DNA from: DAOUAT01 sp964551735
Lineage (GTDB): Bacteria > Chloroflexota > Anaerolineae > CG2-30-64-16
Assembly (NCBI GenBank): GCA_964551735.1
Contig: CAZKEF010000005.1
Coordinates: 1 to 64,000, forward strand
Reading direction: 5' to 3'
DNA length: 64,000 bases
A model generated the notes under the pieces. It saw only the letters and a program-made list of their open reading frames with translations. It ran no database searches and had not been told where the DNA came from. Below are positions 53,958 through 63,704 of the stretch, piece after piece. Positions within the stretch are counted from its first letter, which is position 1. Each line of letters begins with the position of its first letter. The position numbers and the translations under genes are program-made.

Positions 53958-54962
53958 TCATGGCAGCGTCGGGGAGAGCAGGGTGATCAGGAAGGCCGCC
54001 GCTGTAAGCAGGGCGACTGTGACCGCCAGCCCGCCGTGGTTTGCCATCAATGCTCGCCAGGTGTCGCGTGGGGTCACCGGCGCAGAAGGTGCTGTGGGTG
54101 CGGCAAGCGTGCCGGTGAACAGCACCGTGCGAAATGCCTCAACGGTCGCAGGTCGGTCGTCTGGGTGTTGAGCGATCGCCGTCAGGATGGCTCGCTCGGT
54201 GCGCGGGGTGATGCGCGGGTTGATATCCCGAGGCGGGATGAGGCTGCCGGGCTTCAGGAAGCGTTGTTTGGCATCCGCGGGCGGTTGGCCGGTCAGCAGG
54301 TGGTATAATGTGGCGCCCAGCGAGTAGATGTCGGAGCGCACATCGGTGTGACCGGTGTCGCCGCCGTACTGCTCCAGCGGCGTGTAGGCCACCGTGCCGC
54401 GGCCTTGCACCACCGTTACCGTGCGGCTCTCGTCGGGTTGTAGCAGTTTCACCAGCCCGAAGTCAACCAGCTTGACCACCCCGCGCGGGGTCAGTTTCAT
54501 GTTCGACGGTTTGATATCCCGGTGTAACACGGGCGGGTCTTGGGTGTGGAGATATTCCAGAGCGTCGCACATCTGCGCAGCCCAGGCGAGCACCGTTTCT
54601 TCCGACAGGAAGCTTTCGCGCCGCCGAGCCTCCTCCACGAACTGGCGTAGGTCCTGGCCGGGCACGAAGTCCATCACCAGATACTCGCGGCCATCCTGCT
54701 CGAAGAAGTCGGAGACCTTGGGTAGGTTGGGATGATCGAGCTGGGCCAAGACGCTGGCCTCGCGGTAGAACTGCTCGTGGGCCTGGGATTCCATGCCGGG
54801 CGCACTGGCAAGCTCGGGCAGGATCTCCTTCACCGCACAGACGCGGCCGCGCAGCCGCTGGTCGCTGGCTTTGTAGACGGCGCCCATGCCGCCCTGGCCG
54901 ACCAGATCAATGATTTCGTAGCGGTCCCGCAGGATCGTGCCGGTAGGAAGTATTTGAGACAT
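53958..54962 (-). CDS. Serine/threonine protein kinase (PknB-type)
   Basis: 334 residues. All kinase motifs are present: glycine loop GQGGMGAVYK, VK of VCAVKEI, HRDIKPSN, DFG of LVDFGLVK, and DVRSDIYSLGATLYHLLTG. A C-terminal hydrophobic helix (LAVTVALLTAAAFLI) anchors it to the membrane with almost no outside domain. ATG 54962 is used because upstream in-frame sequence is a short-period repeat. It is divergent from an FHA-winged-helix regulator, its likely substrate. Stops converge with the GH3-like gene 20 bp away. Confidence 0.93.
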   Translation of the reverse strand: MSQILPTGTILRDRYEIIDLVGQGGMGAVYKASDQRLRGRVCAVKEILPELASAPGMESQAHEQFYREASVLAQLDHPNLPKVSDFFEQDGREYLVMDFVPGQDLRQFVEEARRRESFLSEETVLAWAAQMCDALEYLHTQDPPVLHRDIKPSNMKLTPRGVVKLVDFGLVKLLQPDESRTVTVVQGRGTVAYTPLEQYGGDTGHTDVRSDIYSLGATLYHLLTGQPPADAKQRFLKPGSLIPPRDINPRITPRTERAILTAIAQHPDDRPATVEAFRTVLFTGTLAAPTAPSAPVTPRDTWRALMANHGGLAVTVALLTAAAFLITLLSPTLP

Positions 54963-55050
54963 TGGCGAATGGCGAATGGCAAGTAGCGAATGGCGGATAA
55001 CCACTGGCAACTGACAACTGACGACTGACAACCGGATTATCCCGCAGCTT
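54963..55050. repeat. Short-period degenerate repeat between kinase and FHA gene
   Basis: GCGAATGGCGAATGGC followed by ACTGGCAACTGACAACTGAC and GACGACTGACAAC words. Confidence 0.7.
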
Positions 55051-55085
55051 GCTGAGGGTGTCAAGACCACTGGGAGACCTGTGTT

Positions 55086-55745
55086 ATGAACCAACGTAAC
55101 AGTCCCTCGGAATCGGCGATGCTGATCTTGCAGCGTGGCGGTGAAGCCGGCCTGATGTGCCCGCTGGAGCATCGGACGGTCACCATCGGCCGCGCCCCGG
55201 ATTGCGACATCGTGTTGGATGACCGGCAGGTGTCGCGGCTCCACGCGCGCGTGGTTTGGCGCACCGATCGTTATGAGTTGGAGGACATGGGCAGCAAAAA
55301 TGGCACCCACCTCAACGGCCGTGATGTGCTCACCCCGCAGCCGCTGCGCGACGGCGACGAGATCCAGATCGCGCTGCGCTATAAACTGGCCTTCGTGGAC
55401 GCGGGAGCCACTGCGCCGCTGCTGTTCGAGACACCGGCCGAGCGGGGTCTGCGCCTGGACATGGTTGCGCACCAGGTGTATGTCAACGGCAAGCTGCTGG
55501 AGCCGACGCTCTCCGCGCAGCAGTACCGCCTGTTGGAACTGCTCAGCGTCACGCCAGGGGTAGTCGTCCGGGATGATATCGTGCGGGCAGTCTGGCCCGA
55601 CGCGGTCGAAGGGGGGGTTTCTGAGCAATCTATTGATGCGTTGGTGCGCCGGTTGCGCGAGCGTCTGGCTGAGCTGGACCCGGAGCATCAATATATCGTG
55701 ACGATGCGCGGTCATGGGTTCAGGTTTGAGAATCGGACGTGCTAA
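55086..55745 (+). CDS. FHA domain - winged-helix transcriptional regulator
   Basis: 219 residues. FHA domain (about 20-95: VTIGRAPDCDIVLDD, VSRLHARV, GSKNGTHLNG) binds phosphothreonine, and a C-terminal OmpR/PhoB-type winged helix (about 120-215: LSAQQYRLLELLSVTPG, ALVRRLRERL, YIVTMRGHGFRF) binds DNA. No receiver domain is present. Next to a divergent Ser/Thr kinase, it would read the kinase's output into transcription. No good ribosome site is visible before the ATG. Confidence 0.9.
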   Translation: MNQRNSPSESAMLILQRGGEAGLMCPLEHRTVTIGRAPDCDIVLDDRQVSRLHARVVWRTDRYELEDMGSKNGTHLNGRDVLTPQPLRDGDEIQIALRYKLAFVDAGATAPLLFETPAERGLRLDMVAHQVYVNGKLLEPTLSAQQYRLLELLSVTPGVVVRDDIVRAVWPDAVEGGVSEQSIDALVRRLRERLAELDPEHQYIVTMRGHGFRFENRTC

Positions 55746-55769
55746 GCACCATCTATTGCGTACTGCGCA

Positions 55770-55840
55770 TCGTCAAGCTTGTATCCCGTAGGCAGCACGG
55801 AGGACGGAATAGGTAATACGTAATACGGAGTACGCAAACA
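55770..55840. repeat. Short-period degenerate repeat
   Basis: GTAATACGTAATACGGAGTACG and related words before hemW (written here in part). Confidence 0.6.
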
Positions 55841-55845
55841 CCTCA

Positions 55846-57090
55846 ATGAATCAATCCCTCGCCCTTTACATACACATCCCCTTCTGTGCGGCCCGGTGCT
55901 CGTATTGCGACTTCAACACGTTTGCCGGGTTGGATGCGCTGTACCGACCGTTCGCGGCCGCGCTGGCGGCGGAGATCCGCCGCGCCGGGGCGGCGCGCGC
56001 GCGACCACCTGTTCACACCATCTTTGTCGGCGGGGGAACGCCCACAGTGCTGCCGCCAGAACTGCTGGCGGAGGCGCTGGACGCATGCTGGGAAGCCTTC
56101 GACGTGGCCCCAGACGCGGAGATCACCAGCGAAGCGAACCCCGGCACGGCTGACCGAGCGCACTTCGCCGCCCTGCGCAGCATGGGGGTCAACCGGCTCA
56201 GCCTGGGTGTGCAAAGTTTCGACGACGCCGAACTGCGCTGGTTGGGTCGCATCCACAGCGCGGCCGAGGCCAAGGCCGCATTCCACGCTGCCCGCGCGGC
56301 CGGCTTCGCCAACATCAACCTGGATTTCATGTTCGGCCTGCCGGGTCAGGCCCCGGCCACCTGGGCCGCGACCCTTCAACGGGCAATTCGCCTCGGCCCT
56401 GAACATCTCTCCCTCTACAGCCTCACCGTGGAGCACGGCACCCCGTTGTCCGACCGGGTGCGCCGGGGCCTCGCCGCCTCGCCCGACGACGACCTGGCTG
56501 CGGACCTGTACGCCCAGGCGTGCGCAACCCTGGAAGTTGCCGGGTATGCGCAATATGAGATCTCGAACTGGGCGTCATCCAGGGATCAGGGGGCAGGAGG
56601 CAGGCGTCAGGCGCCGGACTCTGTCTGCCAGGCGTCAGTGACCAGCAACCAGCAATCAACCACCAACTTCCAGATTCCAGCTTCTCCCTTTCAGTGCCGC
56701 CACAACCTGGTCTACTGGCGCCACGAGCCGTACCTAGGCTTCGGGCCGGGCGCGCACAGCTTTGACGGCGCGCGGCGCTGGTGGAACGTTAAGCCGGTGC
56801 CGGAGTACATCTGCCGGGTCGAGGCCGGCCGGCAGCCGGAACGGGACGGCGAGTCCATTGATCGCCGCACAGCCATGGGCGAGTTTATGATGCTGGGTTT
56901 GCGATTGGTGGCCGAGGGGGTGGCAGACGTACGCTTCAGCGCGCGGTTCGGCATGGGGCCCGAGGATGTATTCGGCGTGGAGATCGCCGGGTTGGTGGCC
57001 CGTGGGCTGCTGGAGTGCCTGCCGGATCGCGTGCGGCTGACGCCACAGGGCATACTGTTAGGAAACCAGGTGTTTGCGGAGTTTCTATGA
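55846..57090 (+). CDS. hemW: HemW-like radical SAM protein (HemN family) with repeat insert
   Basis: 414 residues. The radical SAM motif CAARCSYCDF near the N-terminus followed by NTF, FVGGGTPTVLP, SLGVQSFDDAELRWLGR, LDFMFGLPGQ, and CRHNLVYWRHEPYLGFGPGAHSF. The Cys-x3-Cys-x2-Cys followed by a phenylalanine and no extra HemN Cys favours HemW, a haem chaperone, rather than coproporphyrinogen oxidase. An insert of about 40 residues (56576-56695) lies between YEISNWA and CRHNLVYW, where most homologues have five or six residues. Coupled to the MFS gene by ATGA overlap. Confidence 0.92.
   Translation: MNQSLALYIHIPFCAARCSYCDFNTFAGLDALYRPFAAALAAEIRRAGAARARPPVHTIFVGGGTPTVLPPELLAEALDACWEAFDVAPDAEITSEANPGTADRAHFAALRSMGVNRLSLGVQSFDDAELRWLGRIHSAAEAKAAFHAARAAGFANINLDFMFGLPGQAPATWAATLQRAIRLGPEHLSLYSLTVEHGTPLSDRVRRGLAASPDDDLAADLYAQACATLEVAGYAQYEISNWASSRDQGAGGRRQAPDSVCQASVTSNQQSTTNFQIPASPFQCRHNLVYWRHEPYLGFGPGAHSFDGARRWWNVKPVPEYICRVEAGRQPERDGESIDRRTAMGEFMMLGLRLVAEGVADVRFSARFGMGPEDVFGVEIAGLVARGLLECLPDRVRLTPQGILLGNQVFAEFL
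56576..56695. repeat. Repeat-derived in-frame insert in hemW
   Basis: GGCAGGAGGCAGGCGTCAGG and ACCAGCAACCAGCAATCAAC words, a short-period degenerate pattern identical in style to the intergenic repeats; encodes a Gln/Ser/Arg-rich loop. Confidence 0.7.
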
Positions 57091-58340
57091 GTCATAATCA
57101 TCAGTCATACCACGCCGGTCTGTGGGACGTCCTCTTCCGCCCAACCACCCGTGAGCAGATCAACCAGCGCAATGTACTGATTGATGGCATCGGCGTGGGG
57201 ATCACCGCCGGGGTGGGCAGCTTTCTGTCAGTGTTCCTGGTGCGCCTGGGCGCGTCCAGCTTCCTGGTGGGCCTGCTCACCGCCATGCCTGCGCTGACCG
57301 GTATGCTGTTGGCGATCCCCGTAGGTCAGTTCCTGGCGAGCCGCCGCAACATCGTGCCGTGGTTCGCCCGCGCGCGCTTTCTGGTGCTCTCGTGTTACGT
57401 GCTTACGGGTCTTGTGCCGTTTATCGTGAAGACCGGCCAGCCCGAGGTCATCATCCTGATCTGGGCGCTGGCCACGCTGCCACAGACTGTGGTGTCGGTC
57501 GGTTTCACCGTTGTGATGGGCGGGGTGGCCGGGCCAGGCGGCCGGTTCGCGTTGATGAGCCGGCGTTGGTCCATCTTGGGGCTCACCAACACGTTGACGG
57601 TGCTGATTGTGGGCCAGCTACTGCGACTGTTCGACTTCCCGCTGAACTATCAGGTGGTGTTCATCGGCTCGGCCATCGGCGCGCTGATCAGCGTGATCTT
57701 TTCATCCAGCATCGTGCTGCCGCCACAGATGGCCCCGGCTGAACCTCGGGGCTTGGTTGGCACCTTCCGCCAGACCGGCGGCACCCTCCGCCAAAACCGG
57801 GACTTCGTCAACTTCACCATCGCTCAATTCGTGTTCCGGGCGGGGCTGGCGTTGGCGCTGCCGCTTTTCCCGATCTTCTGGGTCAAAAACGTGGGCGCCA
57901 CCGACCCGCAGATCAGCGCGATCAACAGCACGCAAACCTTCGTGATGATGGCGGCTTACTTCCTGTGGACGCGCGTCTCCGAACGTCGTGGCGAGCGCTG
58001 GGTGCTGCTGGTCACCGCTCTGGGGATTAGCTTCTACCCGTTGCTCACCGCGTTCACCCGGACGCCCGAGCTGTTGATCCTGTGGGCCGGCCTGGCGGGC
58101 CTGTTCACGGCGGGGGTCGACCTGGTCTTCTTCGATCTGTTGCTGCGCACGGTGCCGGCAGAGCAGCAGGCCTCATACGTGGGCATCTATCAGACCACGG
58201 TTTACGTCGCGGCGTTTCTCGCGCCGCTGGCCGGTACTGCGCTGGCTGACGGGATCGGCATCGTGCCCGCGCTGATCAGCGGCACGATCCTGCGCCTGGC
58301 CGGCTTCGGGCTGATGGCACGGTTGGGGGTGGGAAAGTAG
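57087..58340 (+). CDS. Major facilitator superfamily transporter
   Basis: 417 residues with about 12 hydrophobic helices; the N-terminal half has GVGSFLSVFLVRLGASSFLV and the loop QFLASRRNIVPWFARAR, the second half LFPIFWVKNVGATDPQIS. An MFS exporter or permease; the substrate cannot be told. It is translationally coupled with hemW, which might hint at a porphyrin-related compound, but such pairings also arise by chance. Confidence 0.85.
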   Translation: MSHNHQSYHAGLWDVLFRPTTREQINQRNVLIDGIGVGITAGVGSFLSVFLVRLGASSFLVGLLTAMPALTGMLLAIPVGQFLASRRNIVPWFARARFLVLSCYVLTGLVPFIVKTGQPEVIILIWALATLPQTVVSVGFTVVMGGVAGPGGRFALMSRRWSILGLTNTLTVLIVGQLLRLFDFPLNYQVVFIGSAIGALISVIFSSSIVLPPQMAPAEPRGLVGTFRQTGGTLRQNRDFVNFTIAQFVFRAGLALALPLFPIFWVKNVGATDPQISAINSTQTFVMMAAYFLWTRVSERRGERWVLLVTALGISFYPLLTAFTRTPELLILWAGLAGLFTAGVDLVFFDLLLRTVPAEQQASYVGIYQTTVYVAAFLAPLAGTALADGIGIVPALISGTILRLAGFGLMARLGVGK

Positions 58341-58395
58341 ACAAGGAGACAAGGCCCTTGTTTCCTTGTCTCTTTGTCTCCTTGTTTCCTTGAAT
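58338..58395. repeat. Short-period inverted repeat (ACAAGGAGACAAGG type)
   Basis: GACAAGGAGACAAGG opposed by CCTTGTCTCTTTGTCTCC and CCTTGTTTCCTTG between convergent genes; may also end transcription. Confidence 0.7.
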
Positions 58396-58398
58396 CTA

Positions 58399-59067
58399 CT
58401 ACTTGTCTGCCCGTTCCAGCACAAACACCGCGGTCGTCGAAAGCAGGTTCGTGAACTTGAAGATGCGCGCCGGCCGGCCGCGGGCGAGGTAGGCCTGGCG
58501 GGCGATGGCGATACCGGCTTGGTGGCAGAAGCGGGCGAAATCGGTCACGGTGAGCGCCTGCCAGCGGGGCTTTTCGTGCCACGGCTGGGGCAGGTCGGGC
58601 GCCAGTGGGATGCGTCCAGTGACTAAGAGTTCCAGCCGGCAGCGCCAATAGCCCCAGTTCGGGAAGCTGACCACTGCGGCCCGGCCGACCCGCAGCATCT
58701 CCCCCAAGATCATGGCCGGGTCGTCCAGGAACGGCAGCGTTTGCGCCAGCACCACGATATCGAAGCTCCGGTCGAGGTAATCCCCCAGCCCTGCTTGCAG
58801 GTCGCCCTGGCGCACGCTGAGCCCCCGGCGCACGCACGCCAGCACGCCGGCCTCGCTCAGTTCGACCCCGCGGCCTTTGACCCCCTGTGCGCGCACGAGA
58901 TACTCCAACAGCTCACCATCCCCGCAGCCCAGGTCGAGCACGCGGCTGCCGGCGGGGATGAAGTCTGCGATGATGCGGAGGTCGGGACGGAGGACGACGG
59001 ACGGCGGACGACGGCTGACGGTCGGTAGTCGGCCGTCAGCCGTCGGCGGTCTGCTTTCAGCACTCAT
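58399..59067 (-). CDS. metW: Methionine biosynthesis protein MetW (methyltransferase-like)
   Basis: 222 residues. VLDLGCGDGELLEYL (motif I), GVELSEAGVLACVRRGL, QTLPFLDDPAMILGEMLRVG, FPNWGYWRCRLELLVTGRIP and the C-terminal NLLSTTAVFVL match MetW, which acts with MetX in homoserine acetylation. Residues about 3-25 (PPTADGRLPTVSRRPPSV) are encoded by a short-period repeat and are unlike other MetW proteins. The ATG overlaps the metX stop (ATGA), so it is the third gene of the riboswitch-controlled operon. Confidence 0.92.
   Translation of the reverse strand: MSAESRPPTADGRLPTVSRRPPSVVLRPDLRIIADFIPAGSRVLDLGCGDGELLEYLVRAQGVKGRGVELSEAGVLACVRRGLSVRQGDLQAGLGDYLDRSFDIVVLAQTLPFLDDPAMILGEMLRVGRAAVVSFPNWGYWRCRLELLVTGRIPLAPDLPQPWHEKPRWQALTVTDFARFCHQAGIAIARQAYLARGRPARIFKFTNLLSTTAVFVLERADK
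58985..59058. repeat. Short-period repeat captured in the metW N-terminus
   Basis: GGACGACGGACGGCGGACGA and CGGCTGACGGTCGG words at the start of metW, same style as the intergenic degenerate repeats. Confidence 0.6.
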
Positions 59068-60236
59068 GTGATCCCCTCCTCCCGTGCCAGCCGCTCCATG
59101 AAGCTGCTGAGCAAGCGATTCATCGTCTCCACCTCCACCAGGAACGCGTCATGGCCTGCGCTGCTTTCGATGTCCAGGTACGACACGTCCGCGCCGGCCG
59201 CGGTTAGTGCGCTGACGATCTCCCGGCTTTGGTGCGTGGGGTAGAGCCAATCGCTGGTGAAGCTCACCACCAGGAACTTGATCTGCCCAGCGCGGCTGAA
59301 CGCGGCCGCAAGCGAGCCGGTCGGTCCGTTGGGCCCGGCCGGGCTTTGGGTCAAGTCGAAGTAATCCATGGCCTTGGTGATGTACAGGTAGCTGTTGGCG
59401 TCGAACCGCTGGGTGAAGCTCAACCCTTGGTGTTTCAAGTAGCTCTCCACCTGGAACTCGGTCTGGAACTGGTAGCCGTATTGCTCACGGCCTTGCAGAC
59501 GGCGGCCAAACTTGCGGTGCATGGAGGCTTCACTGAGATAGGTGATGTGCGCGATCATGCGCGCGACCGCCAGTCCGGCATCCGGCCGGCGGTCGGTTTC
59601 GTAGTAGCTGCCACCTTGCCAGGCCGGATCGGCGTAGATGGCCTGCCGGCCCACCTCGCTGAGCGCGATCTGCATGGCGTTGCTGCGTGCGGTGGTGGCC
59701 AGGGGGATGGCCGCGCGGATACGCTCCGGGTGATGCGCGGCCCATTCCAGCACCTGCATTCCGCCCATGGAGCCGCCAACGGCGCACAGCAGCCGCTCGA
59801 TCCCCAGGTGATCCACCAGCCGCTCCTGCGCGCGCACCATGTCGCCCACGGTCACCACGGGGAAGGCCAGGGCATAGGGCTTGCCGGTGCGCGGGTAAAC
59901 GCTGCCCGGCCCAGTGGAGCCGTAGCAGCTCCCGATCACATTGGAGCAGATCACAAAGAAGCGGTCGGTGTCGAACGCCTTGCCCGGCCCGATGGCGCTG
60001 TCCCACCAGCCAGGCTTGTTGTCCTCCAGGCTGCGATAGCCGGCCGCGTGCGCGCCGCCGCTCAGGGCATGGCAGATCAGCACCGCGTTGGATCGGTCAG
60101 CGTCGAGCTGGCCGTAGGTCTGATACGCCAGCGTCACCGGCCCCAACGTCGCGCCGCTCTCCAGCACGAACGGTGTCTGCTCCGCAAAGGTGAAGTTTCG
60201 GGTCTCGACGATGCCGACGGAGTGATCATGTGTCAT
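59064..60236 (-). CDS. metX: Homoserine O-acetyltransferase
   Basis: 390 residues, alpha/beta hydrolase. Nucleophile in GGSMGGMQ, acid in FTSDWLYP, and His in SSAGHDAFL make the triad; GSVYPRTGKPYALAFP is characteristic of MetX. It acetylates homoserine with acetyl-CoA for direct sulfhydrylation by MetY, the adjacent upstream gene. Strict acetyl versus succinyl use cannot be read reliably. Lies between metY and metW in one transcript. Confidence 0.95.
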   Translation of the reverse strand: MTHDHSVGIVETRNFTFAEQTPFVLESGATLGPVTLAYQTYGQLDADRSNAVLICHALSGGAHAAGYRSLEDNKPGWWDSAIGPGKAFDTDRFFVICSNVIGSCYGSTGPGSVYPRTGKPYALAFPVVTVGDMVRAQERLVDHLGIERLLCAVGGSMGGMQVLEWAAHHPERIRAAIPLATTARSNAMQIALSEVGRQAIYADPAWQGGSYYETDRRPDAGLAVARMIAHITYLSEASMHRKFGRRLQGREQYGYQFQTEFQVESYLKHQGLSFTQRFDANSYLYITKAMDYFDLTQSPAGPNGPTGSLAAAFSRAGQIKFLVVSFTSDWLYPTHQSREIVSALTAAGADVSYLDIESSAGHDAFLVEVETMNRLLSSFMERLAREEGIT

Positions 60237-60249
60237 GTGCTGCTACCTT

Positions 60250-60340
60250 CTGGAAACAGGGATACAAGGATACAAGAAAACAAGGAGACTGGGAACCAAG
60301 CGCCTTGTCTACCTGTCTACTCGTCTCCTTGTCTACCTGT

Positions 60341-60345
<5 letters not shown>
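60250..60345. repeat. Short-period repeat between metY and metX
   Basis: ACAAGGATACAAGAAAACAAGG opposed by TTGTCTACCTGTCTACTCG words (sampled); can fold in the metYX mRNA. Confidence 0.6.
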
Positions 60346-61612
<1,267 letters not shown>

Positions 61613-61706
61613 GACGCAGATCTCCTTGTGCCGGTAATGGTTGTGCTGGCTGCGTGTTGCGTGTTACGTGCTGCGTAAGTTGCGCACGTTGCGCGTCACA
61701 GGTAAC

Positions 61707-61738
61707 AAAAAACCCTCTCATCCAGGGGGATAAGAGGG
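61707..61738 (-). terminator. Riboswitch-controlled terminator of metYXW
   Basis: On the minus strand, 11-bp stem CCCTCTTATCC/GGATGAGAGGG (one G-U), 4-nt loop and six T. The left arm can instead pair with the aptamer 3' strand GATGAGAGG, giving the antiterminator. Confidence 0.9.
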
Positions 61739-61819
61739 CATCCGCAGGCTCATAACCCCCAGCTTTGCCCTACTCAGGACAAATCCGGGGATGAGCGGGA
61801 GCGACGTTGCACCGTTCCT

Positions 61820-62003
61820 CTCATCTTCCAGATGGTATCTGCCGGAATTGGCACCATGGGTTGGTAGATTGGTAGACTGGGAACTGGGCAGATTAGTCGC
61901 AAAAGCACGAGCCTGACCAATCTACCAGTTTACCAAGTTACCGGCTACCGTCACCCGGTTGCCGAGGCTTCATAGGGCCGGTCCCTCCGCCTCTCTGGAT
62001 GAG
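61820..62003 (-). promoter_or_regulatory. SAM-I (S-box) riboswitch aptamer, enlarged
   Basis: Reads CTCATCCAGAGAGG, then GGAGGGACCGGCCC, ATGAAGCCTCGGCAACC, later GGTGCCAATTCC and P1 closing strand GATGAG, all matching the SAM-I consensus. The aptamer is about 184 nt rather than about 110. The extra length is in P3, which contains an inverted copy of GGTAGATTGG/CCAATCTACC words (61861-61940). Controls metY-metX-metW. Confidence 0.93.
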
Positions 62004-62029
62004 TCCAGGGCTATTCAATTGTGGGCAGC

Positions 62030-62058
62030 TTTATACCAGGCGGCGCACTGTTTGTCAA
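62030..62058 (-). promoter_or_regulatory. Promoter of the metYXW operon
   Basis: Perfect TTGACA, 17 bp, TATAAA on the minus strand, placing the start about 20 nt before the aptamer. Confidence 0.85.
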
Positions 62059-62074
62059 ATCGGATCAGCCGGCA

Positions 62075-62725
62075 TCATGCGCTGGCCTGCCGCATCTCGC
62101 GGCGCGCCTTGACCCCTTCAACTACCGCGGGCACAAGCGAGATCAGAACGATCGCGATGATCACCAGCTCGAAGTTCCGCTGGACGAAGGGGATGTTGCC
62201 GAAGAAGTAGCCCAGCAACGTAAAGACGGCCACCCAGGTGATCCCGCCGATGACGTTCCAGCGGAAGAAAAAGCTATAGGGCATCTGGCTGGCGCCTGCT
62301 ACGAAGGGCGCGAAGGTGCGGATGATGGGCACGAAACGGGCCAAGAAGATGGTCTTACCGCCGTGCTTCGCAAAGAACTCATGAGTGCGCGCCATGTATT
62401 CCTGCTTGATCCATTTGACCTCGCCGGTATACGCCTTGGCGCCCACCCGGTGCCCGATCCAGTAGTTCACTGTATCACCTAGAACCGCAGCCACCGATAA
62501 TAGCCCAAACAGCGCCCAGGGATTCAGCTTGCCGGCGCCTGCGAAGGTTGCGGCCGCAAAAATCAGCGAATCACCGGGCAGGAAGGGCGTCACCACCAGG
62601 CCGGTTTCCATGAAGATTACGATGAACAACAACGCCAGCGTCCACGCGCCGTAGCGGACGATGATGTCGCTGAGATAGACATCCACGTGCAGGATGAAGT
62701 CTATGATTTGTCGAATCAAGGTCAC
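62075..62725 (-). CDS. DedA family membrane protein (VTT domain)
   Basis: 216 residues. Membrane segments with the DedA motifs FLPGDSLIF, GDTVNYWIGHRVG, FFAKHGGKTIFLARFVPIIRTF (the conserved basic/Pro motif) and FRWNVIGGITWV. DedA proteins act as lipid scramblases or undecaprenyl-phosphate flippases and need proton motive force. The GTG start at 62725 is supported by GGAGG. A TATAAT (minus strand, 62811-62816) may be its promoter. Its stop is only 17 bp before the met promoter. Confidence 0.93.
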   Translation of the reverse strand: MTLIRQIIDFILHVDVYLSDIIVRYGAWTLALLFIVIFMETGLVVTPFLPGDSLIFAAATFAGAGKLNPWALFGLLSVAAVLGDTVNYWIGHRVGAKAYTGEVKWIKQEYMARTHEFFAKHGGKTIFLARFVPIIRTFAPFVAGASQMPYSFFFRWNVIGGITWVAVFTLLGYFFGNIPFVQRNFELVIIAIVLISLVPAVVEGVKARREMRQASA

Positions 62726-62902
62726 AGGTCAATGCCTCCATCGAAGCTTTCACCGCCGGTTCGGCTTGGTCACACAGAGCGTAACCGGACAAGGCGGTAT
62801 ATTATACACCCCTCAAGGCGGGAATAGTAATTTGTATGGAGGTGCTCTGGCCGGTCTTGGGCGCCTGAGTGCGAGCGGCGTTTCTTCGCGCGGGTGTCAT
62901 GT

Positions 62903-62911
62903 GCTAGAATA
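62903..62911 (+). promoter_or_regulatory. Extended -10 promoter of the DUF1638 gene
   Basis: TGC directly followed by TAGAAT, about 30 bp before ATG 62943. Confidence 0.45.
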
Positions 62912-62942
62912 TGTCCCGCCATCTCAAAACGGAGCAACTGTC

Positions 62943-63704
62943 ATGCGTCTCTTTTGTCTTGCTTGCGAAGTGCTGGCCCGGCCGGTCTATCTGTGCGCGG
63001 CCCGCTCGCCCCACATCGTTGACATCGAGTTGTTTGCCAAAGGGCTGCACAACGAGCCGGCCGATCTGCGCGCCAGGCTGCAAGCGCGCATTGACCAACT
63101 GGCCGGATCGGCCTACGATGCGATCCTCATGGGCTATGGTCTGTGCGGCCAGGCCACGGCCGGGCTGATCGCCCGCGATAAGCCGCTGGTGATTCCGCGC
63201 GCCCACGACTGCATCACGCTCTTCCTGGGCAGCCGCGAGCACTATATGTACCAGTTCGGGAATTTCCCCGGCACCTACTGGTATGCCCACGACTACGTCG
63301 AGCGTAGCAACGGCGAGGGCGGCGCGCTCTCGCTTGGCTCTGGCAGCACCACCGGCCTTGACAAAACCTATGAGGAATACGTCGCCAAGTTCGGAAAGGA
63401 AAACGCCGATTACCTGATGGAGGTGCTTGGCGCCTGGCAGCAGCATTACAGGCGGGCCGCCTACATCGAATTGGGCGTGGCCGATGGCGCTATCGTCGAG
63501 GCGACCGCGCAGGCCGAGGCGCAGCGTCGCGGCTGGGTCTTCGACCGCGTGGCCGGTGATCTGGTGCTCATCCGCCGGCTGCTGGAGGGCGATTGGGCCG
63601 GCGATTTCCTGGCGGTGCAGCCTGGGGAACAGGTGCAGATGACGTATGATGAAGGGGTGATCGGGTGTGCCGCAGCGAACCCCTTCGAGGGGTCGTCCCG
63701 ATGA
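62943..63704 (+). CDS. DUF1638 domain protein
   Basis: 253 residues. MGYGLCGQATAGL, IPRAHDCITLFLGSREHY and YEEYVAKFGKENADYLMEVL match DUF1638, found in methanogens and in Chloroflexota and often linked to corrinoid methyltransferases; function is not established. The conserved Cys (LCGQ, HDC) could bind a metal. Stop overlaps the next start (ATGA), coupling it to the nucleoside kinase. No corrinoid gene is in view. Confidence 0.88.
   Translation: MRLFCLACEVLARPVYLCAARSPHIVDIELFAKGLHNEPADLRARLQARIDQLAGSAYDAILMGYGLCGQATAGLIARDKPLVIPRAHDCITLFLGSREHYMYQFGNFPGTYWYAHDYVERSNGEGGALSLGSGSTTGLDKTYEEYVAKFGKENADYLMEVLGAWQQHYRRAAYIELGVADGAIVEATAQAEAQRRGWVFDRVAGDLVLIRRLLEGDWAGDFLAVQPGEQVQMTYDEGVIGCAAANPFEGSSR

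Noticed and set aside
54963..55715. Long N-terminal extension of the Ser/Thr kinase
   Set aside because: The kinase domain starts right after Met at 54962; upstream codons are repeat DNA and the antisense of the FHA gene.
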